Positions 15,751 through 25,177 of a stretch of DNA of 64,000 bases are shown in pieces. This DNA is from Methylobacillus flagellatus KT (GTDB lineage Bacteria > Pseudomonadota > Gammaproteobacteria > Burkholderiales > Methylophilaceae). Within the stretch, counting starts at the first letter, position 1. Each line of letters starts with the position of its first letter. The position numbers were made by a program, and so were the translations under genes. The notes below the pieces were generated by a model. The model was not told where the DNA came from. It did not search any database and worked only from the letters and a program-made list of their open reading frames with translations. The stretch lies in contig NC_007947.1 in assembly GCF_000013705.1 (NCBI RefSeq), positions 868,001 to 932,000 of the forward strand, read 5' to 3'.

Positions 15751-16524
15751 TTATTTTATTTGGCGCCAGTCGAAGCCTTCTTGCTGGCTGGCAATCCCGA
15801 TCCAATGTTCTTCACAACCCAGAGTGCGACTTAATGCGGTATTGACCAGGGCCGGATGATTATTTTTCTCGCTCAGGTGTGCCGCGACGATATGCTGTAG
15901 CTTGCGATTATCGAGTTTGCCTAGCAGGGTGGCCGCGCTCTCATTGTCCAGATGTCCAAGGCGGCCGCCTACGCGTTGTTTCAGGGAGCGTACGTAGGGG
16001 CCGTTGTGCAACATGTCTACATCATGGTTACATTCCAGCACCAATGCGTCACAGGCGCTCAATGTGGCTTCGATGTGTGGCGTCGAGGTGCCTGCATCAG
16101 TGAGTACGCCGAGCTTGTGCTTGCCATCTTCGAAAGTGAACTGCACTGGCTCGCGTGCATCGTGGGGGACAGGATAAGGCTGGATTTGCAAGTTGCCGAT
16201 GCTGAAAGGTTGATGGCTGTCGATGATGTGCAAGTCAAATTCGAGTTCCTTGGGCATGAGTTTCTGACTTGTGATATATGTGCCGTAGGTCAACCAGACC
16301 GGGATGCGGTAGCGGTTGGCTAGTTTGAAAACTCCGCCTGTATGGTCATCGTGTTCGTGGGTGACAAGAATGCCATTGATCTCTTCTGGTTGAAGGCCTA
16401 GCCTGGCGATGCGCCGGATCGCGTCGCGCAACCCGAATCCGCAGTCTAGCAACAGGCGGGTTGAGTCTTGCTCAATAACCAGTCCGTTGCCTGTGCTGCC
16501 GCTGCCGAGGGAGGCAAATCGCAT
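15751..16524 (-). CDS. MBL-fold hydrolase, YycJ/WalJ family
   Basis: This 257-residue metallo-beta-lactamase fold protein carries the metal motif THEHDDHTGG (HxHxDH) and later ligands in PHDAREP, LTDAGTSTPH and ECNHDVDML. The N-terminus MRFASLGSGSTGNGLVIE is characteristic of the WalJ/YycJ group, whose members are thought to act as 5'-to-3' exonucleases in repair or cell-wall-linked regulation. Substrate not proven. The gene lies downstream of bamC but with about 70 bases between, so co-transcription is possible. Confidence 0.85.
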   Translation of the reverse strand: MRFASLGSGSTGNGLVIEQDSTRLLLDCGFGLRDAIRRIARLGLQPEEINGILVTHEHDDHTGGVFKLANRYRIPVWLTYGTYITSQKLMPKELEFDLHIIDSHQPFSIGNLQIQPYPVPHDAREPVQFTFEDGKHKLGVLTDAGTSTPHIEATLSACDALVLECNHDVDMLHNGPYVRSLKQRVGGRLGHLDNESAATLLGKLDNRKLQHIVAAHLSEKNNHPALVNTALSRTLGCEEHWIGIASQQEGFDWRQIK

Positions 16525-16593
16525 ATCAGCAAATATTGCTCAAGGGCGATTGCGATTTTAATGAAACCAAATCAACAAGCGCCCTGATGTTAA

Positions 16594-17802
16594 TTATTTG
16601 AGCTGCTCGAAGAGCAGGTTGATGATGCGGTTTGCCGTGCTGGTGCGCTCGCGCTGCCCATCCTTGTCTGTGATGGTAATCAAGGAGCTGCTGGAGCCTG
16701 AACTTTCTACCCGGACCTGGTATTGAGTGTCCCCTGATTTGCGCTTTTGGTTGCCATCCTTGTCAGCCTTGTCTTTCCCCCAGAACTTCAGGGTTTCCAG
16801 TAGGCCCTTCTTTTCCTTTGGTAATTCATCAATGTCATTATCCGTGTAACGGACATAGAAGATACCGCTCGACCGGTCGCGATCCTCGACGACGAAGCCA
16901 ATACGATCCAGCGCCAGCCCTACACGACGCCATGCTCGGTCAAAGGCATCATTGGTGCTGAGGCTGAGTGTGCCGTCGCTTTCCTTGTTGATGCTGGCAC
17001 GCAATTCTGGGGAGGCATTGGCAATAATGCTGCGGGATCTCTTTTCTTCTACGCCAAGACGTACCATCAATCTACGTAATAGCTCCGCATCAATGTCCTC
17101 CGCAATGGCGCGGGATTCTTCCGAACCTGTGCGCTTTGTCTTGGTGGGAGCGTAACCCATTTCGACTTCCCCGGCGATGGTGCGTACCTTGATCTTGCCG
17201 TCGTCTGGCACATTGCTGACGGCACGATGGCTCATATAGATTTCAGTCGTACCAGGCTCTACCCCACGATCGATACGCGTGCGGAATTTTTGGCGGTTTT
17301 GCAGGCTGTTGAGCTTGTCAAGCCAGCCCTGGAATTTTTCTAGGTAAGTCTTATCATTAGGGTCCAGTGAGCTGGGGTCAACCCATTCAGTCTCCATGAC
17401 ACCGGTTTGCGGGTTTTCTATCTGGACGGCAAATCCAAGGTCAGTCCAGAATTCACGGATGACGGGCCAGACTTTTTCTGGTTCGGCATTCACTACCAGC
17501 CATCTTTGCGCGCCTGCACGCTCCATGCGGACGCCGTCTGGGTTTGGCAACACTTTATCCTGCTCGTTTTCTATTTGACCGCTTTCATTCAGCGACTGGC
17601 TGTAGTCCGAATAGTTGGTGGCGGCACCGGGAATGGCGTAAGCGTCACTGGCCGAAATGTTGGTCAGGTCGGGTGGCACTTCCAGAGGGCGCGCGCGTCC
17701 TGCGGCTTTGTAATCTGAGCTGGTGTCGAGGAATGGAATGGAGCACCCGCTGATGGTCAGCAATGTAGCCAATAAAACAGGTTGGAGTGTGAGTCGATTC
17801 AT
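16594..17802 (-). CDS. bamC: Outer membrane assembly lipoprotein BamC
   Basis: BamC is a lipoprotein of the BAM complex that inserts outer-membrane barrels. A lipobox (LLTISGC) follows the chosen ATG; an in-frame ATG 11 codons earlier would spoil the signal. The unstructured N-terminal stretch DYKAAGRARPLEVPPDLTN is the family's BamD-binding tag. Two helix-grip domains follow (about 115-215 and 285-400), the second with GIFYVRYTD. dapA lies immediately upstream on the same strand, the classic dapA-bamC arrangement. Length 402 is somewhat above E. coli BamC (344). Confidence 0.92.
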   Translation of the reverse strand: MNRLTLQPVLLATLLTISGCSIPFLDTSSDYKAAGRARPLEVPPDLTNISASDAYAIPGAATNYSDYSQSLNESGQIENEQDKVLPNPDGVRMERAGAQRWLVVNAEPEKVWPVIREFWTDLGFAVQIENPQTGVMETEWVDPSSLDPNDKTYLEKFQGWLDKLNSLQNRQKFRTRIDRGVEPGTTEIYMSHRAVSNVPDDGKIKVRTIAGEVEMGYAPTKTKRTGSEESRAIAEDIDAELLRRLMVRLGVEEKRSRSIIANASPELRASINKESDGTLSLSTNDAFDRAWRRVGLALDRIGFVVEDRDRSSGIFYVRYTDNDIDELPKEKKGLLETLKFWGKDKADKDGNQKRKSGDTQYQVRVESSGSSSSLITITDKDGQRERTSTANRIINLLFEQLK

Positions 17803-17831
17803 GGTTTCTCTATGACTGAATAACTGTGACA

Positions 17832-18704
17832 TCAAATGGCAGCTTGCTTCATGGCGCTGCGCAATGTGTCATGAAATTGGGATGATAGTGGCACGAGTGG
17901 CAGGCGAATGCCACCTTGGATCAAGCCCATCTGTTGCAGTACCCACTTCACCGGGATTGGATTGGCTTCGATAAACAGTTTTTGATGCAATGCGAATAGC
18001 TTGGCATTGGTACTACGGGCAGTCTTGAGATCGCCTGTCAGTGCGGCAGCACACATCTCATGCATCAGCCTGGGAGCGGCGTTTGCCGTCACCGAGATGA
18101 CGCCGCGTCCGCCGAGCAGCAATAATGCAAGGCTACTGGCATCATCACCACTGTAAACTGCAAATCCTTCAGGTGCGCGCAGGATCAGGTCAGTGCCACG
18201 TTCGATATTACCGGTGGCATCCTTGATGCCAATGATATTCTCTATTGCAGCAAGGCGCAGTACGGTTTCATTATGCAGGTCGCAACCTGTCCGACCCGGA
18301 ACGTTATAAAGAATCTGTGGAATATCTACAGCTGCGGCAATGGCCTTGAAGTGCTGGTACAGGCCTTCCTGCGTTGGTTTGTTGTAATAGGGGGTAACAA
18401 GCAGGCATGCATCTGCCCCCAGCGCTTTTGCTTTACGGGTAAGCGCAATGGCTTCGCTGGTGGAGTTGGCCCCTGTGCCAGCGATGACCGGGATGCGTCC
18501 GGCACTGTGTTCAACTGCGGTTTTGATCAGCAGGGCATGTTCATCAAAGTCGACCGTGGGAGATTCCCCTGTTGTGCCCACGACGACGATACCATCGGAT
18601 TTTTGCTCGATATGGTAGTCGATGAGTGAACGTAATGCCTGGATATCCAGGCTGCCATCATCGTGCATGGGGGTGACGATGGCAACGAGACTGCCTTGCA
18701 GCAT
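17832..18704 (-). CDS. dapA: 4-hydroxy-tetrahydrodipicolinate synthase DapA
   Basis: DapA condenses pyruvate with aspartate semialdehyde in the first step towards lysine and diaminopimelate. The Schiff-base lysine is Lys 161 (GIKDATGN), with the proton relay Tyr 133 ([10 protein letters not shown]) and Thr 44-45 ([10 protein letters not shown]). The 290-residue length is standard. It is the first gene of a unit with bamC. AT-rich sequence upstream contains no promoter that I would call with confidence. Confidence 0.97.
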   Translation of the reverse strand: MLQGSLVAIVTPMHDDGSLDIQALRSLIDYHIEQKSDGIVVVGTTGESPTVDFDEHALLIKTAVEHSAGRIPVIAGTGANSTSEAIALTRKAKALGADACLLVTPYYNKPTQEGLYQHFKAIAAAVDIPQILYNVPGRTGCDLHNETVLRLAAIENIIGIKDATGNIERGTDLILRAPEGFAVYSGDDASSLALLLLGGRGVISVTANAAPRLMHEMCAAALTGDLKTARSTNAKLFALHQKLFIEANPIPVKWVLQQMGLIQGGIRLPLVPLSSQFHDTLRSAMKQAAI

Positions 18705-18889
18705 GGTTATGCGACCTGATAATGATGAAACCCGCCTATTTTAACTGAAACCAAGGGGATAATAATATGATTTTATGCGCTTTCAGGGTGCTCACTCATT
18801 GCAGGAAAAGGTGGTTTCACAGCGGAAAAGCCTAATGGGGATATTATTTTCCTATAATATTCGCCAATATTTTCACAAGCGACAGATTG

Positions 18890-19627
18890 ATGAAGCCTGA
18901 TGCAATAACCATACCAACCATGGCTGCGGTGGCGAGCTTATTTTCTGTATTGTCCCATGCGAATGATGCAGCATTGAGCAGTGAGCAGCCTTCTATTCCA
19001 GAACCCATGCTATTTGACCTGGTGCGACCGCTGGGTTCTCCCAGGGGGGAGCTGGAGGTAAACAATCTGGCAGAGCATTCCCTACGTCATGGTGATATCC
19101 AGTGGGCTCCGGAAATCGAATATGCGTTTGCGGACGGATATGCCATCGAGGTTGAGCTGCCGTTCGAGAATTCATCATTGTCAACATATAAGCTGGCATT
19201 GCAAGGCACGATGGACTCTCATTCAAGTGATCGAATGGTTCATGGCTGGCAGGTAATTGCCCGTCGCCAGGCGGATGAGGATGTGTATTCTGCGGATGCA
19301 TTGTATTTGCATGGATACCGTTTTAACTCCAGGTGGAGCACATTCAATATGTTGGGTATGCGGCGTACTGAATTTGGTGGTGATGGTATGAATACGGTAC
19401 TTTCCAATAACAGCCTGTTCTATAGATTTTCCAGCAAGCTTGTGCTGGGGCTGGAAGTGAACAATGAAATTGACCATCACATGAAGTGGCGATATCGCAT
19501 CACGCCACAGATGCATTATAACTTCGACAAACATCGTACTTTGCAATTTGGCCTCGGCCCTTCAAGGCTTGACGATGACATGAGGACAGAGTGGCTGGCT
19601 TCCTGGCGGCTGATCTATGCTTTCTGA
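18890..19627 (+). CDS. Exported protein, probable outer-membrane barrel
   Basis: This 245-residue protein has a signal peptide (MKPDAITIPTMAAVASLFSV ending SHA). The mature part is built of alternating aromatic/polar stretches (IEVELPFENSSLSTYKLAL, RWSTFNMLGMRR, WRYRITPQMHYNF) and ends in the aromatic SWRLIYAF typical of outer-membrane barrels. I recognise no named family. A TATAAT box at 18853-18858 lies upstream. Its end overlaps the converging esterase gene by 13 bases. Confidence 0.7.
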   Translation: MKPDAITIPTMAAVASLFSVLSHANDAALSSEQPSIPEPMLFDLVRPLGSPRGELEVNNLAEHSLRHGDIQWAPEIEYAFADGYAIEVELPFENSSLSTYKLALQGTMDSHSSDRMVHGWQVIARRQADEDVYSADALYLHGYRFNSRWSTFNMLGMRRTEFGGDGMNTVLSNNSLFYRFSSKLVLGLEVNNEIDHHMKWRYRITPQMHYNFDKHRTLQFGLGPSRLDDDMRTEWLASWRLIYAF

Positions 19628-20190
19628 TGCCCAGCGTCTTCGGGCGGAAGCATATCCCGAATGCAGGCCGCAATGAGGTCGGTTCGGGCAAAGCGGTGAT
19701 GGCCGCCACCGGGCAGTATCAGCTTGGCTTTGCCGGAGAAATTCACGACGCTTTCCATATATGGAATTAATTCATCGCCTTGCTCGTGGAGCACGGTAAG
19801 CCTGCTGGGCTGGCCGTTGACACGGTAAGCAGCATATTTTCCCAAGTGGGCCTCGGTCAACCAGCCTTGTTCGTGTGAGTAGAAATTCTCCACTTTGCCG
19901 ATATAGCGCTGCAGGCTCAATTCAGGATGCATGCAGGGATTGATCAGCAAACAGGGTTGCCGATAGCGGCATGCAAACTGATAGGCCCAGAAGCCGCCGA
20001 GTGATGAGCCTGTGAGCAGGACACCCTGGTTCAGCAATGGCAGGATGGCTTGTTCGAGCTGTATATAGGCAATATCGGGATCCCAGCTGTTGTATTCGGG
20101 AATGGTGACCAGGGGGAAATGTTGTCGTAGTAGTGATGATTTTTCACTTGCCGGGCTGGAGTTGAAGCCTGGCATGTAAAGTATGTTCAA
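19615..20190 (-). CDS. yqiA: YqiA-type esterase (UPF0227 family)
   Basis: This 191-residue alpha/beta hydrolase has the nucleophile elbow GSSLGGFWA and a C-terminal GGGHHRFAR supplying the histidine. The opening MNILYMPGFNSSPAS gives the oxyanion-hole region of the YqiA group, which cleaves short-chain acyl esters such as palmitoyl-CoA in vitro. The physiological substrate is unknown. A HAD phosphatase gene lies 21 bases upstream on the same strand, so the two are probably co-transcribed. Confidence 0.85.
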   Translation of the reverse strand: MNILYMPGFNSSPASEKSSLLRQHFPLVTIPEYNSWDPDIAYIQLEQAILPLLNQGVLLTGSSLGGFWAYQFACRYRQPCLLINPCMHPELSLQRYIGKVENFYSHEQGWLTEAHLGKYAAYRVNGQPSRLTVLHEQGDELIPYMESVVNFSGKAKLILPGGGHHRFARTDLIAACIRDMLPPEDAGHQKA

Positions 20191-20211
20191 ACGATATTCT
20201 CCTGCGTCGTA

Positions 20212-20994
20212 TCAGTCACGCAATCCTAGCAGCGCAGGCAGGTCGGCGATAGAGTCTATTATCAGGTCTGGCGTGACTGATGAGGAGGCAAGATATTCTT
20301 CGCGAAACTTGCCGGTGCGCACCAGTACCCCGCGAATGCCTGCTTTTTGTGCGCCTCCGATGTCCGAGTCGACATCATCTCCAATCATTAGCACTTCAGA
20401 TGCCGGGAGCTTGAGATCTGCGAGGGCGATCTGAAAGAACTCGGTGGCAGGCTTGCCGATGATCATGGCTTGTGTGCCTGCTGCATACTCAAGCCCGGTG
20501 ATGAATCCACCGATATCTATCTGCAGTCCAGCCTCGGTTTGCCAGAATCGGTTCTTGTGGATGGCAATCAGCTTTGCGCCGTTCTTGAGACAGTTGAAGA
20601 CCTCGTTCATGATGTCGTAGGTCCAGGCTTGGCCGATATCACCAACGACAATGTATTCAGCGGAAGTGTTGGACTGACGGAAATGCGAGAAGTCCTTCTT
20701 GACATCATCCGCCAGCAGAAAGCGGCAGATGGGATTGCCGAGTTGTTCGAGGTATTTCAATGCGGCTTCAGGGGCACTGATGATTTCCTCCGGCGCGATA
20801 TAGAATCCCATGCCCAGGATTTTCTGATGCAAGGAATGGCGCGAAAGCGTGCTGGTGTTGGTGACAAAACGACAGCCCAGGCCTTGCCGGCGTAACAAAT
20901 CTATTGTTTCTATCGCGCCTGGAATCGGGCTGTTGCCTATATGCAGGACGCCATCCAGGTCGAACAGGACGGCGTTGACAGATGAAGTGTCCAT
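20212..20994 (-). CDS. HAD-superfamily hydrolase, NagD/LHPP-like
   Basis: This 260-residue phosphatase carries HAD motif I LFDLDGVLH, motif II FVTNTST, the lysine of motif III in IIGKPATEFF and motif IV MIGDDVDSDIGGA. The large C2 cap between motifs II and III places it with the NagD/phosphoglycolate phosphatase-like and LHPP groups. It probably removes phosphate from a small metabolite; the substrate cannot be read from sequence. Confidence 0.88.
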   Translation of the reverse strand: MDTSSVNAVLFDLDGVLHIGNSPIPGAIETIDLLRRQGLGCRFVTNTSTLSRHSLHQKILGMGFYIAPEEIISAPEAALKYLEQLGNPICRFLLADDVKKDFSHFRQSNTSAEYIVVGDIGQAWTYDIMNEVFNCLKNGAKLIAIHKNRFWQTEAGLQIDIGGFITGLEYAAGTQAMIIGKPATEFFQIALADLKLPASEVLMIGDDVDSDIGGAQKAGIRGVLVRTGKFREEYLASSSVTPDLIIDSIADLPALLGLRD

Positions 20995-21115
20995 GATGTG
21001 TACCTCCTGGAAAGTCCACTATGGGACAAGCAAGCCTTGTGCCGAAAAAACAACGGAGGCAAATGCCTCCATCGCTTAACTTAAATATTCAGTCTTGTTT
21101 GCGTGGTGCAAACCT

Positions 21116-21892
21116 TCAATTCCTCAAATCTGCTTCCCAGGCATTGCCATAGGTTTTGCCGTTGCGAGAGAGGATCAGCATTTGATACATGCTGGTCACC
21201 CACATGAATGTGGACGCGATACTGTAGCCGATCCCGCCAATGATCGTCAGCCAGGCGAACCCAGGGTTGAGCTTGGTCAGCCACCACGAGAGCACGTCAA
21301 GGATCAAGAACGCGAATGGGAAGGCAATGGCCAGTATTTTCAGGATGCGAGGCACATTCACGGCAAAACTGAAAATGAAAGCCATGAGGAAGAAAATGAA
21401 GCAGATCCCGAACAAGTGGATATGGGAAACTCTTGTCAGGCTCTGAATCGTGGCGCCCTCATTGACGGCAGATACTTGTTTTACGCCTTCATAGGTTGTG
21501 TAGTCTGGGATGCCGGGAATCACGCTGTGGCACATGACACAGTGTTTGGCAAATACGCCCTTGAAGTGGTTTTCCCATTGATCTTCAGGTGCGCCATTGC
21601 GCACCCACTTGATGATGTCGAGGCGTACCTCAGGAGGTGCATGCGGTTTCATCGAGCCGTTAAGTTTGCTTTCCAGCTTGCTGCCGCTGCGGTCCCCGTA
21701 ATAGCTGTAGACGATATCATCCTTGGACAGCCCCAACTTGCCATCAGCCATGCCGTGCGTCAGCATGATCTGTAGCCCTGCCATGCAAAGGCCGACGCCG
21801 ATGACCAGCAGGTAGCCTATGAACAAGACCTTGATCGACATGGGAAGATTGGGGAGGTTTAGCCAGGGAAGGCTGGAGGGTGTTTCTTTCAT
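21116..21892 (-). CDS. Multi-span membrane protein with a c-type haem site
   Basis: This 258-residue protein has a first membrane span (VLFIGYLLVIGVGLCMAGL), then a roughly 110-residue periplasmic-type loop that contains HCVMCHS, one CxxCH haem attachment motif. Four or so further spans follow (ICFIFFLMAFIFSFAV, LAIAFPFAFLILDVL, LTIIGGIGYSIASTFMWV). It is not a soluble cytochrome and matches no respiratory subunit I know. A quinol-to-cytochrome or sensor role is possible. The ATG chosen follows GAGA; the open frame extends 22 codons upstream. A 46-codon membrane gene precedes it on the same strand. Confidence 0.75.
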   Translation of the reverse strand: MKETPSSLPWLNLPNLPMSIKVLFIGYLLVIGVGLCMAGLQIMLTHGMADGKLGLSKDDIVYSYYGDRSGSKLESKLNGSMKPHAPPEVRLDIIKWVRNGAPEDQWENHFKGVFAKHCVMCHSVIPGIPDYTTYEGVKQVSAVNEGATIQSLTRVSHIHLFGICFIFFLMAFIFSFAVNVPRILKILAIAFPFAFLILDVLSWWLTKLNPGFAWLTIIGGIGYSIASTFMWVTSMYQMLILSRNGKTYGNAWEADLRN

Positions 21893-22028
21893 GGTATTCT
21901 CGTCTAGCGTAAAAAAAATACAAGCAACGCAAGCATACCTCAATTTGAGATATAGCACCTAGTTTTAGTAGGGTTATTGCAAATGAAAAGTCTTACTGTC
22001 GTAGTAAGGCTTGCATCGGTGCAATAAG

Positions 22029-22169
22029 TCAGTGCGATGAGGCGTTTTTCCGCTCCTTGCGGGCGTTCAGTATGCAGAATCCAATCCAATAGCTGATGAC
22101 GATAATGGTCAGGATGATGGTGCTGATCGATGCAATGCCCACCCACGAACCAAACAGTACTTTAAGCAT
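22029..22169 (-). CDS. 46-residue single-span membrane protein (DUF3149-like)
   Basis: An AGGAGA ribosome binding site sits seven bases before the ATG. The protein is one span (GIASISTIILTIIVISYWIG) with a short basic end (NARKERKNASSH). It resembles the small DUF3149-type proteins found near respiratory genes in betaproteobacteria, which is a weak comparison from memory. It is about 135 bases upstream of the haem-binding membrane protein and probably shares its transcript. Confidence 0.65.
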   Translation of the reverse strand: MLKVLFGSWVGIASISTIILTIIVISYWIGFCILNARKERKNASSH

Positions 22170-22407
22170 AGTGGTCTCCTTATTATCGTTGTCGTGGTTA
22201 AAGATTAATAACCATGATAATTTTATGGATATGCTACGCTTTTGCTAGGAAGAGTAAAGACCTTTATCAAAAAATGGTTAAATTTTCTTCTGCCGCATCG
22301 GTGTTGTCTTGTCTCGCTATCTGACATCAGCAATAATCCGGCGGATAACATGAGCAGACAGACCATGGTTTTGCCCCGGACAATAAGCGCAATAAGAACA
22401 GGCCATC

Positions 22408-23121
22408 ATGACAACCATTGAGAATCAACCCGAGGCGGGAAGCGGGGTGCAGGGAATGATCGGGTTTGAGGAACTCAACCTGCAACCGGGGACCAGACTG
22501 CAGTTAATGCGGCACCGGGGCCGTACTCCCGTACAATACCTTTCCACCTTTATCGGCATGGAGCGCAATGAATACCTGCTGTTGCGTTTGCCGAAGGCGC
22601 AGGGCACCTTCCTGACCTTTTACGACGGGGAGAAAGTCACGGTTCGCGTCTTTTCCGGGGTCATGATCAGTAGCTTTGACGCCAGCGTGATCCAGACGAT
22701 CCATCATCCCTTGAATTGCTTGTGCATTTCCTTTCCCCATGCCATCCAGGTGAAGAAAATCCGTAGGGAAATGCGGATCAAGGTCGATATCGAAGGGCGG
22801 CTGGGGTTGCAGGATAGAACTATTTTGCCAGTAAAGTTGACCAATATCAGCGCCACCGGATGCCAGATTCTGGTTGATCGCGATATCGGCAAGGTTGACG
22901 GCCAGGTGGTCTTGAATTTCAACATTGCCCAATTGCACGACGATGAGACTTCCGCCATGACTCTGGAGGCCAAGGTGCGCAACGTGGTGCCAGCAGGTCT
23001 GTCAGGCGGTGCAAGCTTTCTTGCCGGCCTTGAGTTTGTGGCACTGGAAAGCAACGTGCAATTGCTCGTGCGCCATTATGTCTACGAATGCCTAGTCGAT
23101 AGGCGGCAGAACTTGGTCTAG
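22408..23121 (+). CDS. PilZ-domain protein, YcgR-like
   Basis: The 237-residue protein has an N-terminal YcgR-type domain (about 15-110) and a C-terminal PilZ domain. The c-di-GMP motifs are visible: RRxxR-like KKIRREMRIKV before the domain and NISATGCQILV (the D/NxSxxG element). YcgR proteins slow the flagellar motor when c-di-GMP rises. No flagellar gene is in the window, but a GGDEF protein is, at the right-hand side. Effector and target remain unproven. Confidence 0.85.
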   Translation: MTTIENQPEAGSGVQGMIGFEELNLQPGTRLQLMRHRGRTPVQYLSTFIGMERNEYLLLRLPKAQGTFLTFYDGEKVTVRVFSGVMISSFDASVIQTIHHPLNCLCISFPHAIQVKKIRREMRIKVDIEGRLGLQDRTILPVKLTNISATGCQILVDRDIGKVDGQVVLNFNIAQLHDDETSAMTLEAKVRNVVPAGLSGGASFLAGLEFVALESNVQLLVRHYVYECLVDRRQNLV

Positions 23122-23261
23122 GCACTAACCAATGGAAAGGAAACGCATACCGATCTAAATCGCTATACGGAAATCTGTTTTTTTACATAGAATCGCGTTG
23201 GGATACAGCTAGAGGTTCGTAGTCACTTTAACAATGAAGTAACAACCTGCCGGGAGATCTC

Positions 23262-23795
23262 GTGAAGAAAATAGCATTTGCGTTACTAGCATGCTGTACT
23301 TTGAATAATACTGCCAATGCGGTGGACGGTATTGCGTTCACAGGCGGGCACGGCCCCGATGCCAATATGGTCGCTGTTTCGCTGACCTGGGATTGGGGGA
23401 AGCGTTGGTTCACAGAGGGGGATTGGCACCTTGGAGGATATTGGGAGTTGACTGGTGCTGCCTGGAAAGGCGACGGGCCATCTCCTGAAAAAGAACTGTA
23501 TGCGATCGGCATAGCGCCGGTGTTCCGTTTGCAGCGCTTCACACCATCAGGGTGGCTCAATCCTTATGCGGAAGCTGGCATAGGCGCCTATCAGTTCTCT
23601 GGTCGGCGCGTGCATGGAAGCCTCAGCATGGGAACTCGCTTCGAGTTCGGCAGCCATGTCGGCTTGGGCGTCACGTTCGGCGACCAGCAGCAATATGATC
23701 TCAGCTATCGCTTTCAGCATTTCTCCAATGCGGGCATCACCAGCGAGAACCCGGGAGTCAATTTCAACGAAATCCGTTTCGGATATCATTTCTAA
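23262..23795 (+). CDS. pagL: Lipid A 3-O-deacylase PagL
   Basis: This 177-residue outer-membrane barrel has a signal peptide (MKKIAFALLACC... NTANA) and starts at GTG after GGGAG. The catalytic pair is in RFQHFSNAGI (His 153, Ser 155), the PagL signature H-x-S, and the end EIRFGYHF is a typical barrel terminus. PagL removes the 3-position acyl chain from lipid A on the outer surface, lowering its inflammatory activity. A pagP gene is also present in this window. Confidence 0.88.
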   Translation: MKKIAFALLACCTLNNTANAVDGIAFTGGHGPDANMVAVSLTWDWGKRWFTEGDWHLGGYWELTGAAWKGDGPSPEKELYAIGIAPVFRLQRFTPSGWLNPYAEAGIGAYQFSGRRVHGSLSMGTRFEFGSHVGLGVTFGDQQQYDLSYRFQHFSNAGITSENPGVNFNEIRFGYHF

Positions 23796-23870
23796 CTTAC
23801 CCGGATAAAGCAGATTCATCATATCGGGTGGCGGTTATAATTCTGTTATTCCTTCATAACGGACGACAGA

Positions 23871-24521
23871 ATGATCGAACTTGCAGATCGCATAGACGCC
23901 ATATTGCCCCAGACCCAATGTACGCAATGTGGATATGCTGGCTGCCGTCCATATGCCGATGCGATTGCCAAGGGAGAGGCAGCCATCAATCAGTGCCCGC
24001 CTGGCGGCGAGGCTGGGATTCGTGCATTGGCACAGCTGCTTGGTCAGCCATATGTGCCTTTGAATCCATTTCACGGCGCCACCCGACCCAAGATGCGTGC
24101 TGTCATCGATGAGGCCCGTTGCATCGGGTGTACTTTATGTATCAAGGCATGTCCTGTGGATGCCATCCTGGGGGCGCACAAGCAGATGCATACGGTGATT
24201 GCGGATGAATGTACCGGTTGCGAATTGTGTTTGGTGCCTTGTCCTATGGAGTGCATCGACATGGTGCCCCTGATAGAGCAGGATTGGGATTACACGCGTC
24301 CGGAAAGCCATGCGCGTCAGGTAGCCGATGCAGCCCGCACACGGCATCTAGCACGTTTGCATCGTCTCGAGCGGAATGCGTCAAAGCGATCAGGCGTAGC
24401 GACTCCGCAGGGCTCTGATCGTCAGGTGTCCAACCCTGTAGAGGCAAAGAAAGCGGCGTTGGCTGTTGCCATGGCCCGTGTTCGCGCCCAACGAAAAATC
24501 ACAGACCCGGAAAAAGCATGA
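23871..24521 (+). CDS. rsxB: RnfB/RsxB-like iron-sulfur protein without membrane anchor
   Basis: This 216-residue ferredoxin-type protein has an N-terminal Fe4S domain ([16 protein letters not shown], later INQCPPGG) followed by two 4Fe-4S motifs ([16 protein letters not shown], then [16 protein letters not shown]). In Rnf/Rsx complexes the B subunit has an N-terminal membrane helix; here the protein starts directly at the Fe-S domain, and rsxA, C, D, G, E are absent. It overlaps nth by four bases. Such lone RnfB-like proteins beside nth are common in betaproteobacteria; a role in electron supply is inferred. Confidence 0.88.
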   Translation: MIELADRIDAILPQTQCTQCGYAGCRPYADAIAKGEAAINQCPPGGEAGIRALAQLLGQPYVPLNPFHGATRPKMRAVIDEARCIGCTLCIKACPVDAILGAHKQMHTVIADECTGCELCLVPCPMECIDMVPLIEQDWDYTRPESHARQVADAARTRHLARLHRLERNASKRSGVATPQGSDRQVSNPVEAKKAALAVAMARVRAQRKITDPEKA

Positions 24522-25177
24522 ATCCAGAAAAATGTAGAGAGCTGTTCCGCCGGCTCAGTCTTGCCATTCCAGAACCGACAACCGAACTTGTGCATGCGAG
24601 CACGTTCGAATTACTGATTGCCGTCATTCTTTCCGCTCAAGCAACCGATAAGGGCGTGAACATCGCGACAGCGAAGCTGTTCCCTGTTGCCAATACGCCC
24701 CAAGCAATTCTTGATCTTGGTATCGAGGGCCTGGAAGGCTACATTAAGACGATAGGGCTCTATCGCAGCAAGGCCAAGAACATCATGGCAACCTGCCGCC
24801 TGCTGGTGGAGCGATATAATGGCGAGGTTCCTAATACGCGTGAAGCATTGGAAAGCTTGCCGGGCGTCGGGCGCAAGACGGCCAATGTGATATTGAACAC
24901 AGCATTCGGTCACCCCACTATCGCGGTCGATACGCATATCTTTCGACTCGGCAACCGTATTGGGCTCGCACCAGGCAAGACACCGCTTGAGGTGGAAAAC
25001 AAGCTGATGAAAGTAGTGCCCAAGGAGTACCTGCGTGATGCACACCATTTGCTGATCCTTCACGGGCGATATGTGTGCGTGGCGCGCAAGCCCAAGTGTG
25101 GCGAGTGTGTCATTTACGACCTGTGTGAGTTCAAGGCCAAATCGACGCCAGCGTCTGCTGCCGTGGAGGCCATTTGA
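24518..25177 (+). CDS. nth: Endonuclease III
   Basis: Nth is a DNA glycosylase/AP lyase that removes oxidised pyrimidines. The helix-hairpin-helix [13 protein letters not shown] holds the catalytic lysine, [11 protein letters not shown] the catalytic aspartate, and the C-terminal C-x6-C-x2-C-x5-C cluster ligands are in [17 protein letters not shown]. Length 219 is close to E. coli Nth (211). The start overlaps rsxB (ATGA) and the stop overlaps the next gene, so all three are translated from one message. Confidence 0.97.
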   Translation: MNPEKCRELFRRLSLAIPEPTTELVHASTFELLIAVILSAQATDKGVNIATAKLFPVANTPQAILDLGIEGLEGYIKTIGLYRSKAKNIMATCRLLVERYNGEVPNTREALESLPGVGRKTANVILNTAFGHPTIAVDTHIFRLGNRIGLAPGKTPLEVENKLMKVVPKEYLRDAHHLLILHGRYVCVARKPKCGECVIYDLCEFKAKSTPASAAVEAI

